Source: Herbaspirillum autotrophicum (GTDB taxonomy: Bacteria > Pseudomonadota > Gammaproteobacteria > Burkholderiales > Burkholderiaceae_D). Taken from it: 64,000 nucleotides of DNA. Shown in pieces: positions 44,170 through 53,622 of the stretch; position 1 is the first letter of the stretch; every line of letters begins with the position of its first letter. The translations under genes and the position numbers were made by a program. The notes beneath the pieces were generated by a model, which saw only the letters and a program-made list of their open reading frames with translations, made no database searches and was not told where the DNA came from. The stretch is from contig NZ_LFLS01000032.1 of the NCBI RefSeq assembly GCF_001189915.1, forward strand, positions 1 through 64,000, written 5' to 3'.

Positions 44170-45297
44170 ATGATTTTTGAGCGCGCTCTTCGACGCGAAT
44201 TGGTAAGCACCGCCGGCGCGGTGTTTACGACGCTGTTTACAATTACCCTTACCGTGATGCTGATCAAGATCCTGGGGCAGGCGGCCGGGGGCCAGGTCAG
44301 TTCGCAGGACGTGGTGGCGCTGATCGGCTTTCAATCACTCAACTATTTACCCATCATTTTGATTTTGACCGGCTTCATTTCGGTGTTGCTGGTAGTCACG
44401 CGCAGCTATCAGGACTCGGAAATGGTGGTCTGGTTTTCGGCCGGCCTGAGCCTGACGCGCTGGGTCAAGCCGGTGCTGCTGTTCGGCTGGCCGATCGTGT
44501 TGCTGACCGGGGTGCTGAGTTTTGTTGCCACGCCGTGGGCCAATGAGCAAAGCGCGCAGTTCCGCGAACGGTTCGAGAAACGGGAAGACATTGCCCGCGT
44601 ATCACCGGGAAAATTTCAGGAATCGGCCACTGCCAATCGCATTTTCTTTGTCGAAGGCGTGTCCGGTGACGCCAGCAAGGTCAAGAATATTTTCGTCAAT
44701 ACCTTTCAGGATGGCAAAAACAGTGTGGTGGTGGCCAAAGAAGGCGAGATGGAAGTCGACAAGGATGGCGAGAAATTCGTGATCATGAATAAAGGCCGTC
44801 GCTACGACGGCATGCCGAGCCAGCCGGACTTCCAGCTGATCGAATTCGAACGTTACGGCTTGCTGGTGGCGAATCAGTCACAGGCAGCGGCCGGCGACAA
44901 GTCGGCCAAGGCCTTGCAGACCTGGGACTTGCTGACGCAGGATAACGGCTTCAGTCGCGGTGAATTGCTGTGGCGCGTGGCGCTGCCGCTGATGGCGGTA
45001 TTGCTGATGCTGCTGGCGATTCCGCTGGCTTTCGTCAATCCGCGCGCGGGCCGCTCCATCGGCTTGCTGGTGGCGTTGCTGCTGTTTGTCGTCTATAGCA
45101 ACACGATCAGCGTATTTCAGGCGGCGGTGGTGCAAAACCGCATGTCGCTGCTGGTCGGCTGGTGGCCGGTGCACATTCTGGTGTTGCTGCTGGTGGTGGC
45201 TTTGTTTGCGTGGCGTCTGACCGTCAACAGCCGTTATCATCCACAAGTCATGTGGGCGTGCGTACGGCGCGCCATGACATTGAAACGGCAGGGCTGA
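44170..45297 (+). CDS. lptF: LptF, LPS export permease subunit
   Basis: Inner-membrane permease of 375 residues in the LptB2FG transporter that extracts lipopolysaccharide. [16 protein letters not shown] and the first helix pair, a periplasmic beta-jellyroll region (about 130-250), and C-terminal helices ([29 protein letters not shown]) match YjgP/LptF. The lptG ATG follows its TGA by one base. Divergent from pepA, as in many Proteobacteria. Confidence 0.94.
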   Translation: MIFERALRRELVSTAGAVFTTLFTITLTVMLIKILGQAAGGQVSSQDVVALIGFQSLNYLPIILILTGFISVLLVVTRSYQDSEMVVWFSAGLSLTRWVKPVLLFGWPIVLLTGVLSFVATPWANEQSAQFRERFEKREDIARVSPGKFQESATANRIFFVEGVSGDASKVKNIFVNTFQDGKNSVVVAKEGEMEVDKDGEKFVIMNKGRRYDGMPSQPDFQLIEFERYGLLVANQSQAAAGDKSAKALQTWDLLTQDNGFSRGELLWRVALPLMAVLLMLLAIPLAFVNPRAGRSIGLLVALLLFVVYSNTISVFQAAVVQNRMSLLVGWWPVHILVLLLVVALFAWRLTVNSRYHPQVMWACVRRAMTLKRQG

Positions 45298-45298
45298 C

Positions 45299-46432
45299 AT
45301 GACTGTTCTGCAACGTTATTTCACAACGGAAATCGTCCGCTCGGTGACCTTTGCGCTGGCGGCATTTCTGGCGCTGTTTGCGTTCTTCGAACTGATGACG
45401 CAACTGGAATCGGTCGGTCGCAATGGTTATCAATTGCAGCATGCGCTGCTGTATGTGGCGCTCGGCTTGCCGGGCAATGTGTATGAGCTGATGCCGATTG
45501 CCGTCCTGATCGGCACCATCTACGCCCTGGCGCAATTTGCCGCCAGTTCCGAATTCACGATCATGCGGGTGTCCAGCATGTCGACCGCCATGACTGCCAG
45601 AATGCTGCTCAAGATCGGTGTCGGCTTTGCGGTCGTGACGATTCTGTTCGGCGAGCTGGTGGCGCCCAAGGCCACCGAGTTGGGCGAGAAGGTCCGGCTG
45701 CAGGCGCAGGGCGCTTCGCTGTCGCAGGAATTCCGCTCCGGCCTGTGGGCCAAGGACGTGATCAAGGTCAATGGCCTCGAAGGCGATGTGATCGGTACCC
45801 GCTTCCTCAACATTCAGCGCATCTTGTCGGATGGCCGGCTGGAGGGCGTCAAGATTTATGAACTGGATCAGGACTTCCATCTGGCGACCATGCTGACCGC
45901 CACGGCGGGCGACTATCAGGGGGACCATGTCTGGAAATTGTCGGATGTCGAGCAGACCGTATTTTCCGTCGACCGTCAGGCCAGTGCGATCACGGCACCG
46001 ATCAAAACCACCCGGCTGCCCAGCAAGACCTTCATTTCGGAAGTGACGCCGGAAATCCTGTCGGTGCTGTTCGCCGATCCGGATCGCATGTCGGCCTATG
46101 ATTTGCGCGCCTATACCAAACATCTGGAAGCCAATAACCAGCGCACCGAGCGCTATGAAATTGCATTCTGGAAAAAAGTGATTTACCCGCTGTCGATCTT
46201 TGTCATGATGGCGCTGGCCTTGCCATTCGCTTATCTGCACTTCCGTGCCGGCGGCGTCAGTCTGAAAATCTTTACCGGCATCATGATCGGGGTGTGCTTC
46301 CAGTTGATCAACAGCCTGTTTTCCCATCTGGGCTTGCTCAATACCTGGCCGGCCTTCGTCACGGCGGCGGTGCCGAGCCTGCTGTTCATGGTGATGGCGC
46401 TGGTGGCCTTGCGCTGGGTGGAGCGGCACTGA
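45299..46432 (+). CDS. lptG: LptG, LPS export permease subunit
   Basis: Second permease of the LPS transporter, 377 residues. MTVLQRYFTTEIVRS, the FFELMTQLESVGRNGYQ helix region, the conserved ALPFAYLHFRAGGVSLKIF and a Leu-rich C-terminus are those of YjgQ/LptG. It partners with LptF and the ATPase LptB (not in the window). The stop overlaps the start of cbiX (TGATG). Confidence 0.94.
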   Translation: MTVLQRYFTTEIVRSVTFALAAFLALFAFFELMTQLESVGRNGYQLQHALLYVALGLPGNVYELMPIAVLIGTIYALAQFAASSEFTIMRVSSMSTAMTARMLLKIGVGFAVVTILFGELVAPKATELGEKVRLQAQGASLSQEFRSGLWAKDVIKVNGLEGDVIGTRFLNIQRILSDGRLEGVKIYELDQDFHLATMLTATAGDYQGDHVWKLSDVEQTVFSVDRQASAITAPIKTTRLPSKTFISEVTPEILSVLFADPDRMSAYDLRAYTKHLEANNQRTERYEIAFWKKVIYPLSIFVMMALALPFAYLHFRAGGVSLKIFTGIMIGVCFQLINSLFSHLGLLNTWPAFVTAAVPSLLFMVMALVALRWVERH

Positions 46433-46803
46433 TGTCGCGCGCCGTGATCCTGTTTGCCCATGGCGCCCGCGATCCGGCCTGGGCGGCACCGTTTGAACGC
46501 TTGCGCCAGTTGATCCTCGATATCTTGCCGGATGCCACAGTGTCGCTGGCTTATCTGGAGCTGATGCAGCCCGCATTGCCGGAGCAAGTGGCGCTGCATG
46601 CCGCAGCCGGTGTCACCGAGATTTGCATCATTCCGGTATTTCTGGGGCAGGGCGGACATGTCCGGCGTGACCTGCCGCTGTTGATCACGCAATTGCAGCA
46701 AGCCCATCCGACGCTGCAATTCAAAGTGGCGACGGCGGTCGGTGAAGACGACGCAGTATTGCAGGCGATTGCCCGTTATTGCATCGTCAGCGCCGGCATC
46801 TGA
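46432..46803 (+). CDS. cbiX: CbiX/SirB-type sirohydrochlorin chelatase (small form)
   Basis: Single-domain class II chelatase of 123 residues. ILFAHGARDPAWAAPFERL carries the catalytic histidine, and IIPVFLGQGGHVRRDLP the second metal-binding histidine. It inserts iron or cobalt into sirohydrochlorin and so can serve siroheme for CysI or the cobalamin pathway. Its start overlaps the lptG stop, so it is translationally coupled to an LPS gene, which is functionally unrelated. Confidence 0.88.
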   Translation: MSRAVILFAHGARDPAWAAPFERLRQLILDILPDATVSLAYLELMQPALPEQVALHAAAGVTEICIIPVFLGQGGHVRRDLPLLITQLQQAHPTLQFKVATAVGEDDAVLQAIARYCIVSAGI

Positions 46804-46845
46804 TGCCGGCAGCAGTTGCGCCGCACCACAACACCCTGCACATCA

Positions 46846-47217
46846 TCAAAACAATCTGACGCCGTTCTGTACCGGACTATCGGGTGCGAACAACACTACT
46901 TCGCCGCTGGCATCGGGAAACCCCAGCGTCAGCACTTCCGACATGAACTTGCCGATTTGCCGTGGCGGAAAATTGACCACGGCTGCCACCTGACGACCGG
47001 TCAGCGCTTCCAGCGCGTAGTGGCTGGTGATCTGGGCACTGCTTTGCCTGATGCCGATGGCGGGGCCGAAATCGATACGCAATTTGTAAGCCGGTTTTCT
47101 GGCTTCCGGAAAGGCTTCGGCAGAAATGATGGTGCCGATGCGGATGTCCACGGCCAGAAAGGCATCGAAGTCAATGGGCGCTGCGGCCGGAGCGTCGGGA
47201 GCGTGAAGTAAGTGCAT
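46846..47217 (-). CDS. csaA: CsaA-like tRNA-binding-domain protein
   Basis: Protein of 123 residues with an OB-fold tRNA-binding domain: [48 protein letters not shown] and [20 protein letters not shown]. The length and fold match CsaA, a dimeric chaperone-like protein linked to secretion in Bacillus. The role in Proteobacteria is not well known. An alanine-rich N-terminal tail precedes the domain. Confidence 0.87.
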   Translation of the reverse strand: MHLLHAPDAPAAAPIDFDAFLAVDIRIGTIISAEAFPEARKPAYKLRIDFGPAIGIRQSSAQITSHYALEALTGRQVAAVVNFPPRQIGKFMSEVLTLGFPDASGEVVLFAPDSPVQNGVRLF

Positions 47218-47294
47218 GAGAGGGCGTTGTCAGAGCGTGAAAACGCTCAAGCATAGCAGCGATGCAAAATTGCTGCCAGCCAGCTTCTGTACGG

Positions 47295-48068
47295 TCAGCG
47301 TGGCGCCAGCGCGGGGCCGATCATCACCAGCACCGGTCCGCTGCATTCGGTCAGGCCCTGTTCCAGGCCGGACAATTGCAAATGACGGATGCGTTCATCG
47401 TCACGACTGCAATTTTCCACGACGATGACCGGCGTTTCAGGTGCGTGTCCGAGCGCCAGCAACCGTCGCGCGGTGGCGGTGGCTTCGCGTCCGCCCATGT
47501 ATTGCACCAGCGTGTCGCCGTTGGGCATGCGCGCTTCTTGCGGCTGATCGGGGGCAGTACTGGAGGTGAACAACGAGACGCTGCGTGCCACGCCACGAAT
47601 CGTCAACGGCTGTTTTGCGGAAGCCGCAGCGGCCAGGGCGGCAGTAATGCCTGGCACGATTTCATAGGGGATGTTGCGACTTTCCAGCGCCCGCAATTCT
47701 TCGTCGGCACGACCGAACAGCATCGGGTCGCCGCCCTTGAGGCGCACCACAATGCCATATTGGGCCGCGCATTCGAGCAGACGCTGATTGATTTCCTGCT
47801 GGGCGGTAGAGCGTTGACCGCTGCGTTTGCCGACGGAAATCTTGACCGCTTGCGGACATAACTCCAGCATTTCGGCCGTCACCAGCGCGTCGTGCAGGAC
47901 CACGTCGGCCTGCGCCAGAATACGCGCGCCGCGCACGGTAATCAGGTCTGCCGCGCCGGGGCCGGCGCCGATCAGATAAACTTTGCCGACACGTGGCGGT
48001 GGCTGGCTGGCGGCAGTGCGCATGCTGGATAGTAGGTAAGCGGTTAGCGTGCCGGTTGGCGCATGCAC
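47295..48068 (-). CDS. cobA: Uroporphyrinogen-III C-methyltransferase (SUMT)
   Basis: SAM-dependent enzyme of up to 257 residues that makes precorrin-2 from uroporphyrinogen III. Motifs: VYLIGAGPGAADLITVRGAR, VVRLKGGDPMLFGR, YEIVPGITAALAAAA and PLTIRGVARSVSLFT. It is the methyltransferase domain only; the oxidase/ferrochelatase half of CysG is absent and may be supplied by CbiX and another enzyme. Alternative start at 48023 (MRTAASQPP). It is the last gene of the cys cluster and supports siroheme synthesis for CysI. Confidence 0.92.
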   Translation of the reverse strand: MHAPTGTLTAYLLSSMRTAASQPPPRVGKVYLIGAGPGAADLITVRGARILAQADVVLHDALVTAEMLELCPQAVKISVGKRSGQRSTAQQEINQRLLECAAQYGIVVRLKGGDPMLFGRADEELRALESRNIPYEIVPGITAALAAAASAKQPLTIRGVARSVSLFTSSTAPDQPQEARMPNGDTLVQYMGGREATATARRLLALGHAPETPVIVVENCSRDDERIRHLQLSGLEQGLTECSGPVLVMIGPALAPR

Positions 48069-48115
48069 CTGATTGCCGGTGATGACCGGAATGCCAGGTG
48101 CATGGGACGCAATTA

Positions 48116-49462
48116 TCAGGCATCCAGCCGAATCATGCCAGCAGCAACAGTCTGATGTGTGACTTCGTCGATCAGGATGAAGGCGCCGGTCGCCCGGATC
48201 GCATCATAGGCATCGGCTGCAATGGCCTGCTGCACATTGATGGTGACGCGGGCGATATCGTTGAGCTTCAAGGCTTGCGCCGGATGACGCTGCTGCGTAT
48301 TGATGTCGAGCAGGGTGTCGACCGCAGTGACGCGGGCGGCAACTTGCTTGGTGGTGTGCTTGAGCCAGTACTTGCGGCGTGGATCGAGCGCATCTTCCGA
48401 CAGCCAGCACAGATCGGCGCTGAGGGTTTTCAGCAAGGCCGGCGCCTGCGCTGCCGAGGCCAGCATGTCGCCGCGCGAAATATCCAGATATTCATCGAGC
48501 AGAATCGTGACCGATTGCCCGGCCGAGGCCGACGTCAGCGAACCTTCCAGTGTCAGGATGTCTTTGACGGTGGCGCTGTGGCCGCCCGGTTGCACCAGCA
48601 ATTTGTCGCCCTTGCTGACCTTGCCGGCTTCGATGCGACCCATGTAGCCGCGGAAGTCATTGGCTTCATGGCCGTTGTGACGCGCCACCAGCTGCACCGG
48701 GAAACGGAACGGTTCTTCGTGCGCATCTTCGTAGACGCTCAGCGATTCCAGCAATTCGATCAGCGTCGGGCCCTGATACCACGGCATCTTGTCGCCGGCG
48801 CTGACCACGTTGTCACCGGCTAGTGCCGACAACGGAATCGGGCGCACATCCGTGAGACCAAGCTGCGCCGCAAATGTCTGGTAAGCAGCGACGATGCGGT
48901 CGTACACGGTCTGATCGTAACCGACCAGATCCATCTTGTTGATGGCCACTACCACGTGCTGAATCTGCAGCAAACGGGCGATGGTCGAATGGCGCTTGGT
49001 TTGCGTCAGCAATTCGACGCTGCCGTCGTCGCCGAGCTTGACCTTGGATACATCCACCAGAATGATGACGGCATCGGCAGTCGAGGCACCGGTCACCATG
49101 TTGCGGGTGTACTGTTCATGGCCGGGCGTATCGGCAATGATGAACTTGCGTTTCGGGGTGGCGAAATAGCGATAGGCGACGTCGATGGTGATGCCTTGTT
49201 CGCGTTCGGCTTCGAGGCCGTCGGTCAGCAGCGACAGGTCGATGGTGTCGCCAACGGTACGCTTGTGCTTGGCGCGCGAGATGGCATCGAGCTGGTCGGC
49301 AAAAATGCCTTTGCTGTCGAACAGCAGGCGGCCGATCAGGGTGCTCTTGCCGTCATCGACCGAACCGGCCGTGATGAAGCGCAGCAGGCCGCGCTCATGC
49401 GCGTTATCGCTGGTGCTGGCGGAAGTCGTTGCTGGGCTCAGCAGAGTGGCTGCGGCATTCAT
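48116..49462 (-). CDS. cysN: Sulfate adenylyltransferase subunit 1 (GTPase)
   Basis: GTPase subunit of ATP sulfurylase, 448 residues. G-motifs: AGSVDDGKSTLIGRLL, EREQGITIDVAYR, ADTPGHEQYTRNM and AINKMDLV. EF-Tu-like beta-barrel domains follow. There is no fused APS kinase domain, which agrees with an APS-reducing CysH downstream in the pathway. The start overlaps the cysD stop (TAATG). Confidence 0.95.
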   Translation of the reverse strand: MNAAATLLSPATTSASTSDNAHERGLLRFITAGSVDDGKSTLIGRLLFDSKGIFADQLDAISRAKHKRTVGDTIDLSLLTDGLEAEREQGITIDVAYRYFATPKRKFIIADTPGHEQYTRNMVTGASTADAVIILVDVSKVKLGDDGSVELLTQTKRHSTIARLLQIQHVVVAINKMDLVGYDQTVYDRIVAAYQTFAAQLGLTDVRPIPLSALAGDNVVSAGDKMPWYQGPTLIELLESLSVYEDAHEEPFRFPVQLVARHNGHEANDFRGYMGRIEAGKVSKGDKLLVQPGGHSATVKDILTLEGSLTSASAGQSVTILLDEYLDISRGDMLASAAQAPALLKTLSADLCWLSEDALDPRRKYWLKHTTKQVAARVTAVDTLLDINTQQRHPAQALKLNDIARVTINVQQAIAADAYDAIRATGAFILIDEVTHQTVAAGMIRLDA

Positions 49463-50397
49463 TAGAAATATCCTTCTTTTTTACGTTTTTCCATCGACGC
49501 TTCGGAGGTCTGGTCATCCATGCGGGTGGCGCCGCGTTCGGTAATCTGGGTCACTGCGGTTTCGGCGATGATGGCTTCCACCGAGTCGGCATCGGATGCC
49601 ACCGGGCACGTGCAGGAAATGTCGCCCACCGTACGGAAGCGCACGATCTTGTTTTCCACCACTTCCCCTTCTTTGGCGGGCGTCAGATCGGTCAGCGGCA
49701 CCAGCAGGCCGTTGCGCGGAATAACCTGGCGTTCGTGCGCAAAGTAGATCGGCGGCAGTGCCAGTTTTTCACGGGCAATGTATTGCCAGACATCGAGCTC
49801 GGTCCAGTTCGAGATCGGAAAGACCCGCATGTTTTCACCCGGATGCACGCGGGTGTTGTACAAGTCCCAGAGTTCCGGACGCTGGGCTTTTGGATTCCAT
49901 TGGCCGAACTCATCACGGAACGAAAAGATGCGCTCCTTGGCGCGTGCCTTTTCTTCATCGCGACGGGCACCGCCGATGCAAGCGTCGAACTTGAATTCGG
50001 CAATCGTTTCCAGCAAGGTGACAGCCTGTGCCGCATTGCGCGAATCGGTCAGCGGATTGCGCAGGCGCACGGTGCCGCGCTTGATGGAATCTTCCACCGA
50101 ACGCACGATCAGGGTTTCACCGAGTTCGGCGGCGCGCTGATCGCGGAAGGTGATGACTTCGGCAAAGTTGTGGCCGGTATCGATATGCACCAGCGGGAAC
50201 GGGAACTTGCCGGGACGGAACGCCTTTTCAGCGATGCGCAGCAACACCACCGAGTCTTTGCCGCCGGAAAACAGCAGCGCCGGGTTGCTGCACTCGGCCG
50301 CGACTTCGCGCATGATGTGGATCGCTTCGGATTCCAGCCAGTCCAGATGACGGTTGCTGGCGTTATCGAGGAAAAGTTGTTCTACTGCAGTGTTCAT
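49462..50397 (-). CDS. cysD: Sulfate adenylyltransferase subunit 2
   Basis: Catalytic subunit of ATP sulfurylase, 311 residues, forming adenosine 5'-phosphosulfate with CysN. The PP-loop LLFSGGKDSVVLLRIAEKAF, HIDTGHNFAEVI, CIGGARRDEEKARAKERIFS and FPISNWTELDVWQYI are all present. The start MNTAVEQLFLD matches the family; seven further in-frame residues upstream are possible but unlikely. Confidence 0.96.
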   Translation of the reverse strand: MNTAVEQLFLDNASNRHLDWLESEAIHIMREVAAECSNPALLFSGGKDSVVLLRIAEKAFRPGKFPFPLVHIDTGHNFAEVITFRDQRAAELGETLIVRSVEDSIKRGTVRLRNPLTDSRNAAQAVTLLETIAEFKFDACIGGARRDEEKARAKERIFSFRDEFGQWNPKAQRPELWDLYNTRVHPGENMRVFPISNWTELDVWQYIAREKLALPPIYFAHERQVIPRNGLLVPLTDLTPAKEGEVVENKIVRFRTVGDISCTCPVASDADSVEAIIAETAVTQITERGATRMDDQTSEASMEKRKKEGYF

Positions 50398-50503
50398 ACG
50401 ACGACCTTTGTTCTTCAAGTGCTGTCATTGAGTGTTGCCGCCGCGTATTCAGAAAGACAGCGACAACTGGTTTTAATGCCTGGCGATGGCGGCTGGTCTG
50501 GCT

Positions 50504-51235
50504 TCAGGCACCCGGGGCGGCTTGCGATTTGATGCGGATCAGCTTGCCATCCACCACGTGCAATCCGCATTCCTTGGAGTCGGGGTTTTCCCACCACCAG
50601 CGGCCGGCACGCACATCTTCGCCAGGTTCGACGGCACGGGTACAGGGCTCGCAGCCGATTGACGGAAAACCTTTGTCGTGCAGCGGGTTGTACGGCACCT
50701 GATTGGCGCGGAGGTATTCCCACACATCTTCTTCTGACCAGTCGGCCAGCGGATTGAATTTGACCATGTCGTGCGCCGGATCGGCTTCCTGCACGTCGAG
50801 CGCGGCGCGCGTCACCGATTGCGCGCGGCGTTGTCCGGTGACCCACGAGGTATTGCCGGCCAGCGCCCGGTTGAGCGGCTCGATCTTGCGGATGCGGCAG
50901 CATTCCTTGCGCAATTCGACACTGTCGTAAAAGCCATTGCGGCCATGTTGGGCGACGTAGCTGTCAACCGCTGCCGGTTCCGGCCGGTAAGGCGTCACAT
51001 CGTAGCCGTAGGTTTGACGGATGCGATCCAGCATGCCCAGCGTTTCGGCGTGCAGGCGGCCGGTTTCCAGCGTGAAAATGGTGATCGGCAATTTGTCGCG
51101 CAAAATCATGTCGGTCAGCACCATATCCTCGGCCGCCAGGCTGGAAGCAAACACTGCAGGACCATATTGACCGGCGATGGTCTCCAGTGTGGCGCGGGTC
51201 TGCGCGATCAGATCTTGCAGGGCTGGGTTTGACAT
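50504..51235 (-). CDS. cysH: Assimilatory APS reductase
   Basis: Thioredoxin-dependent reductase of 243 residues. Two cysteine pairs, KECCRIRK and IGCEPCTRAV, are those of the [4Fe-4S] adenylylsulfate (APS) reductase subtype and are absent from E. coli PAPS reductase. The catalytic C-terminal KECGLHV is present. The cell thus goes from APS directly to sulfite, and no APS kinase is seen in the cluster. It lies between cysD and the DUF934 gene. Confidence 0.94.
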   Translation of the reverse strand: MSNPALQDLIAQTRATLETIAGQYGPAVFASSLAAEDMVLTDMILRDKLPITIFTLETGRLHAETLGMLDRIRQTYGYDVTPYRPEPAAVDSYVAQHGRNGFYDSVELRKECCRIRKIEPLNRALAGNTSWVTGQRRAQSVTRAALDVQEADPAHDMVKFNPLADWSEEDVWEYLRANQVPYNPLHDKGFPSIGCEPCTRAVEPGEDVRAGRWWWENPDSKECGLHVVDGKLIRIKSQAAPGA

Positions 51236-51320
51236 GGTGTTTCTTTCCTGAAAACGTTACGTCCGGCGATGAACCGCGGGCTGCCGGCAGTCACAACCGA
51301 CTGCCGGTCTGGCTTGTTGC

Positions 51321-51875
51321 TCAGTCTTGCACGACGGCGCTGCGCCTGGCGCGGCGGAACAACGGATTTTTTTCATCCCATGAGGTCTGATATTTTTCCG
51401 AAAAATCGGTCAGGCCCTTGAGTGCATCATGGATGTCCTTGTCGGCACGCACGGCGAAGGCATTGAAGCCGACGCGCTGCATGTAGAACAACTGATCGCG
51501 CAAGACATCGCCGACTGCCCGCAATTCGCCGGTGTAGCCGAGGCGGGCGCGCAGGTTGTAGGCGATTGAATAACCACGGCCATCGGCGAACTTGGGGAAG
51601 TCGACGGCGATGACCTGGAACGGCGCCGGGGTGTTTTTCAATTCATCCTTCAAGGCTTCCGGACGTTCGTCGCTGGCAAACCAGACGCCGAGTTCCTTGC
51701 GGCCTTGCAAGCTGTCGCGCTGCGCTTGCCATACCTTGAGCGGCACGATGATCTTGCCTTCCGGGATCACTACGCTATCCGGTGTCTGCTCTTCAGTCAG
51801 GCGCAGAATGGTCCAGTCGTCGTTGACGACGACTTTGTCTTTGATGATTTGTTGAGCGGTATTAGGCACAAGCAT
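51321..51875 (-). CDS. DUF934 protein of the sulfite reductase locus
   Basis: Protein of 184 residues: IIKDKVVVNDDWTILRL, LGVWFASDERPE, FPKFADGRGYSIAYNLRARLG and GDVLRDQLFYMQRVGFNAF are DUF934 motifs. The family nearly always sits beside cysI in Proteobacteria and is thought to assist sulfite reduction, but its activity is not proven. It has no obvious cofactor-binding cysteines. The start at 51875 overlaps the cysI end by 14 nt, so translation is coupled. Confidence 0.86.
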   Translation of the reverse strand: MLVPNTAQQIIKDKVVVNDDWTILRLTEEQTPDSVVIPEGKIIVPLKVWQAQRDSLQGRKELGVWFASDERPEALKDELKNTPAPFQVIAVDFPKFADGRGYSIAYNLRARLGYTGELRAVGDVLRDQLFYMQRVGFNAFAVRADKDIHDALKGLTDFSEKYQTSWDEKNPLFRRARRSAVVQD

Positions 51876-53556
51876 CCTCCCCGTGGACTTGATCCGATTT
51901 GATCGGGCTGGCGTAGACGAATTCCTTGAATGGCGTGACACCGACACGGCGCACGGTATCGATGAACAACTCATCTTCGAAGCGCTGCTTGACGTAAACC
52001 TGCAGCAGACGATCGATCACGGTTGGCATTTGATGCGCCGAGAACGACGGTCCGATGATCTTGCCGATGCTCGAATTGTTGCCTTGCGCACCGCCCAGCG
52101 ATACCTGATACCACTCGGCGCCATCTTTGTCGACGCCCAGAATGCCGATGTTGCCGACATGGTGGTGACCGCAGGCATTGATGCAACCGGAGATGTTGAG
52201 TTCGATGTCGCCGATGTCATGCTGGAAATCGATATTGTCGAAACGTTCGGCAATCGCTTGCGCAATCGGGATCGACTTGGCGTTCGCCAGCGAGCAGAAA
52301 TCGCCGCCGGGGCAGCAGATGATGTCGGTCAGCAAGCCGATGTTCGGTGTCGCCAGACCCTGTGCCTTGGCTTCTTTCCACAATGCATACAGTTGCGATT
52401 GCTTGACGTCGGCCAGCACCAGATTCTGTTCATGCGTCACGCGCAATTCCGAGAAGCTGTAGCGGTCGGCCAGACCGGCAACAAAATCGAGCTGGTCGGC
52501 AGTGATGTCGCCCGGCGGCACGCCGGTTTTCTTGAGCGACAGAATCGCGGCCGCATAACCCGGCACCTTGTGCTCTTTGACATTGCGCTTGAGCCAGTTG
52601 GCGAAACCTTTGTCTTCCGCTTTCAGGCGGTCGAATTCGGCGTCCGTGGCGGGCAGGGTTTCGTAAGGCGGCTCAGTGAAATATTGCGCCACGCGTTGCA
52701 ATTCTTCGGTGGTCAGTGTCGACGGACCATCCTTGATGTCTTGCCATTCCTGCTCGACCTGACGGGCGAAGTCTTCCGCGCCGATGGCCTTCACCAGAAT
52801 CTTGATGCGTGCCTTGTAGATGTTGTCGCGGCGGCCGTACTGGTTGTACACACGCAGAATCGCTTCCAGGTACGACATGGCATGCTGCCATGGCAGGAAG
52901 TCGCGAATCACGCTGCCCAGAATCGGCGTGCGGCCCATGCCGCCGCCGACCAGTACGCGGAAACCAACTTCGCCGGCTTCGTTCTTGATCACGTGCAAGC
53001 CGATATCGTGCACGGCAGTGGCGGCGCGGTCTTGCGCCGAGCCGCTGATGGCGATCTTGAATTTGCGTGGCAGGTAGGCGAACTCGGGATGGAAGGTGCT
53101 CCATTCGCGGATCAGTTCGGCGTAAGGGCGCGGGTCGACGATTTCGTCGGCGGCAACGCCGGCCAGTTCATCCGAAGTGGTATTGCGGATGCAATTGCCG
53201 GAGGTCTGGATCGCGTGCATTTCGACCGTCGCCAGCTCGTCCAGAATGTCCGGTGAATCTTCCAGCTTGATCCAGTTGAACTGGATGTTCTGGCGGGTAG
53301 TGAAGTGGCCGTAACCGCGGTCATACTTGCGCGCGATGTGGGCGAACATGCGCACCTGACGCGAAGCCAGCAAACCGTATGGCACGGCGATGCGCAACAT
53401 GTAAGCGTGGCGCTGCAGGTACAGGCCGTTTTGCAGTCGCAGAATGCGGAATTCGTCTTCGATCAGTTCATCGGACAGACGGCGGCGCACCTGGTCTCGG
53501 TATTGTGCAACGCGCTCTTTGACGATCAGATGATCGTATTGGTCATAGCGGTACAT
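51862..53556 (-). CDS. cysI: Sulfite reductase, siroheme-[4Fe-4S] hemoprotein
   Basis: Single-chain nitrite/sulfite reductase of 564 residues that reduces sulfite to sulfide. Cluster and siroheme ligands are in CCPGGDFCSLANAKSIP and NISGCINACGHHHVGNIG. N-terminal repeats are IAVPYGLLASRQVRMFAHIA and YGHFTTRQNIQFNWIKL. No flavoprotein subunit (CysJ) is near, so electrons may come from ferredoxin or through the DUF934 partner. It requires siroheme, fitting cobA in the same cluster. Confidence 0.94.
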   Translation of the reverse strand: MYRYDQYDHLIVKERVAQYRDQVRRRLSDELIEDEFRILRLQNGLYLQRHAYMLRIAVPYGLLASRQVRMFAHIARKYDRGYGHFTTRQNIQFNWIKLEDSPDILDELATVEMHAIQTSGNCIRNTTSDELAGVAADEIVDPRPYAELIREWSTFHPEFAYLPRKFKIAISGSAQDRAATAVHDIGLHVIKNEAGEVGFRVLVGGGMGRTPILGSVIRDFLPWQHAMSYLEAILRVYNQYGRRDNIYKARIKILVKAIGAEDFARQVEQEWQDIKDGPSTLTTEELQRVAQYFTEPPYETLPATDAEFDRLKAEDKGFANWLKRNVKEHKVPGYAAAILSLKKTGVPPGDITADQLDFVAGLADRYSFSELRVTHEQNLVLADVKQSQLYALWKEAKAQGLATPNIGLLTDIICCPGGDFCSLANAKSIPIAQAIAERFDNIDFQHDIGDIELNISGCINACGHHHVGNIGILGVDKDGAEWYQVSLGGAQGNNSSIGKIIGPSFSAHQMPTVIDRLLQVYVKQRFEDELFIDTVRRVGVTPFKEFVYASPIKSDQVHGEDACA

Positions 53557-53622
53557 CTTGTTATCCCTGTTAACGTCTTGTCGGAGTCACTGTACCCAGG
53601 ACCCCGTATTTAAAAAAACAGC

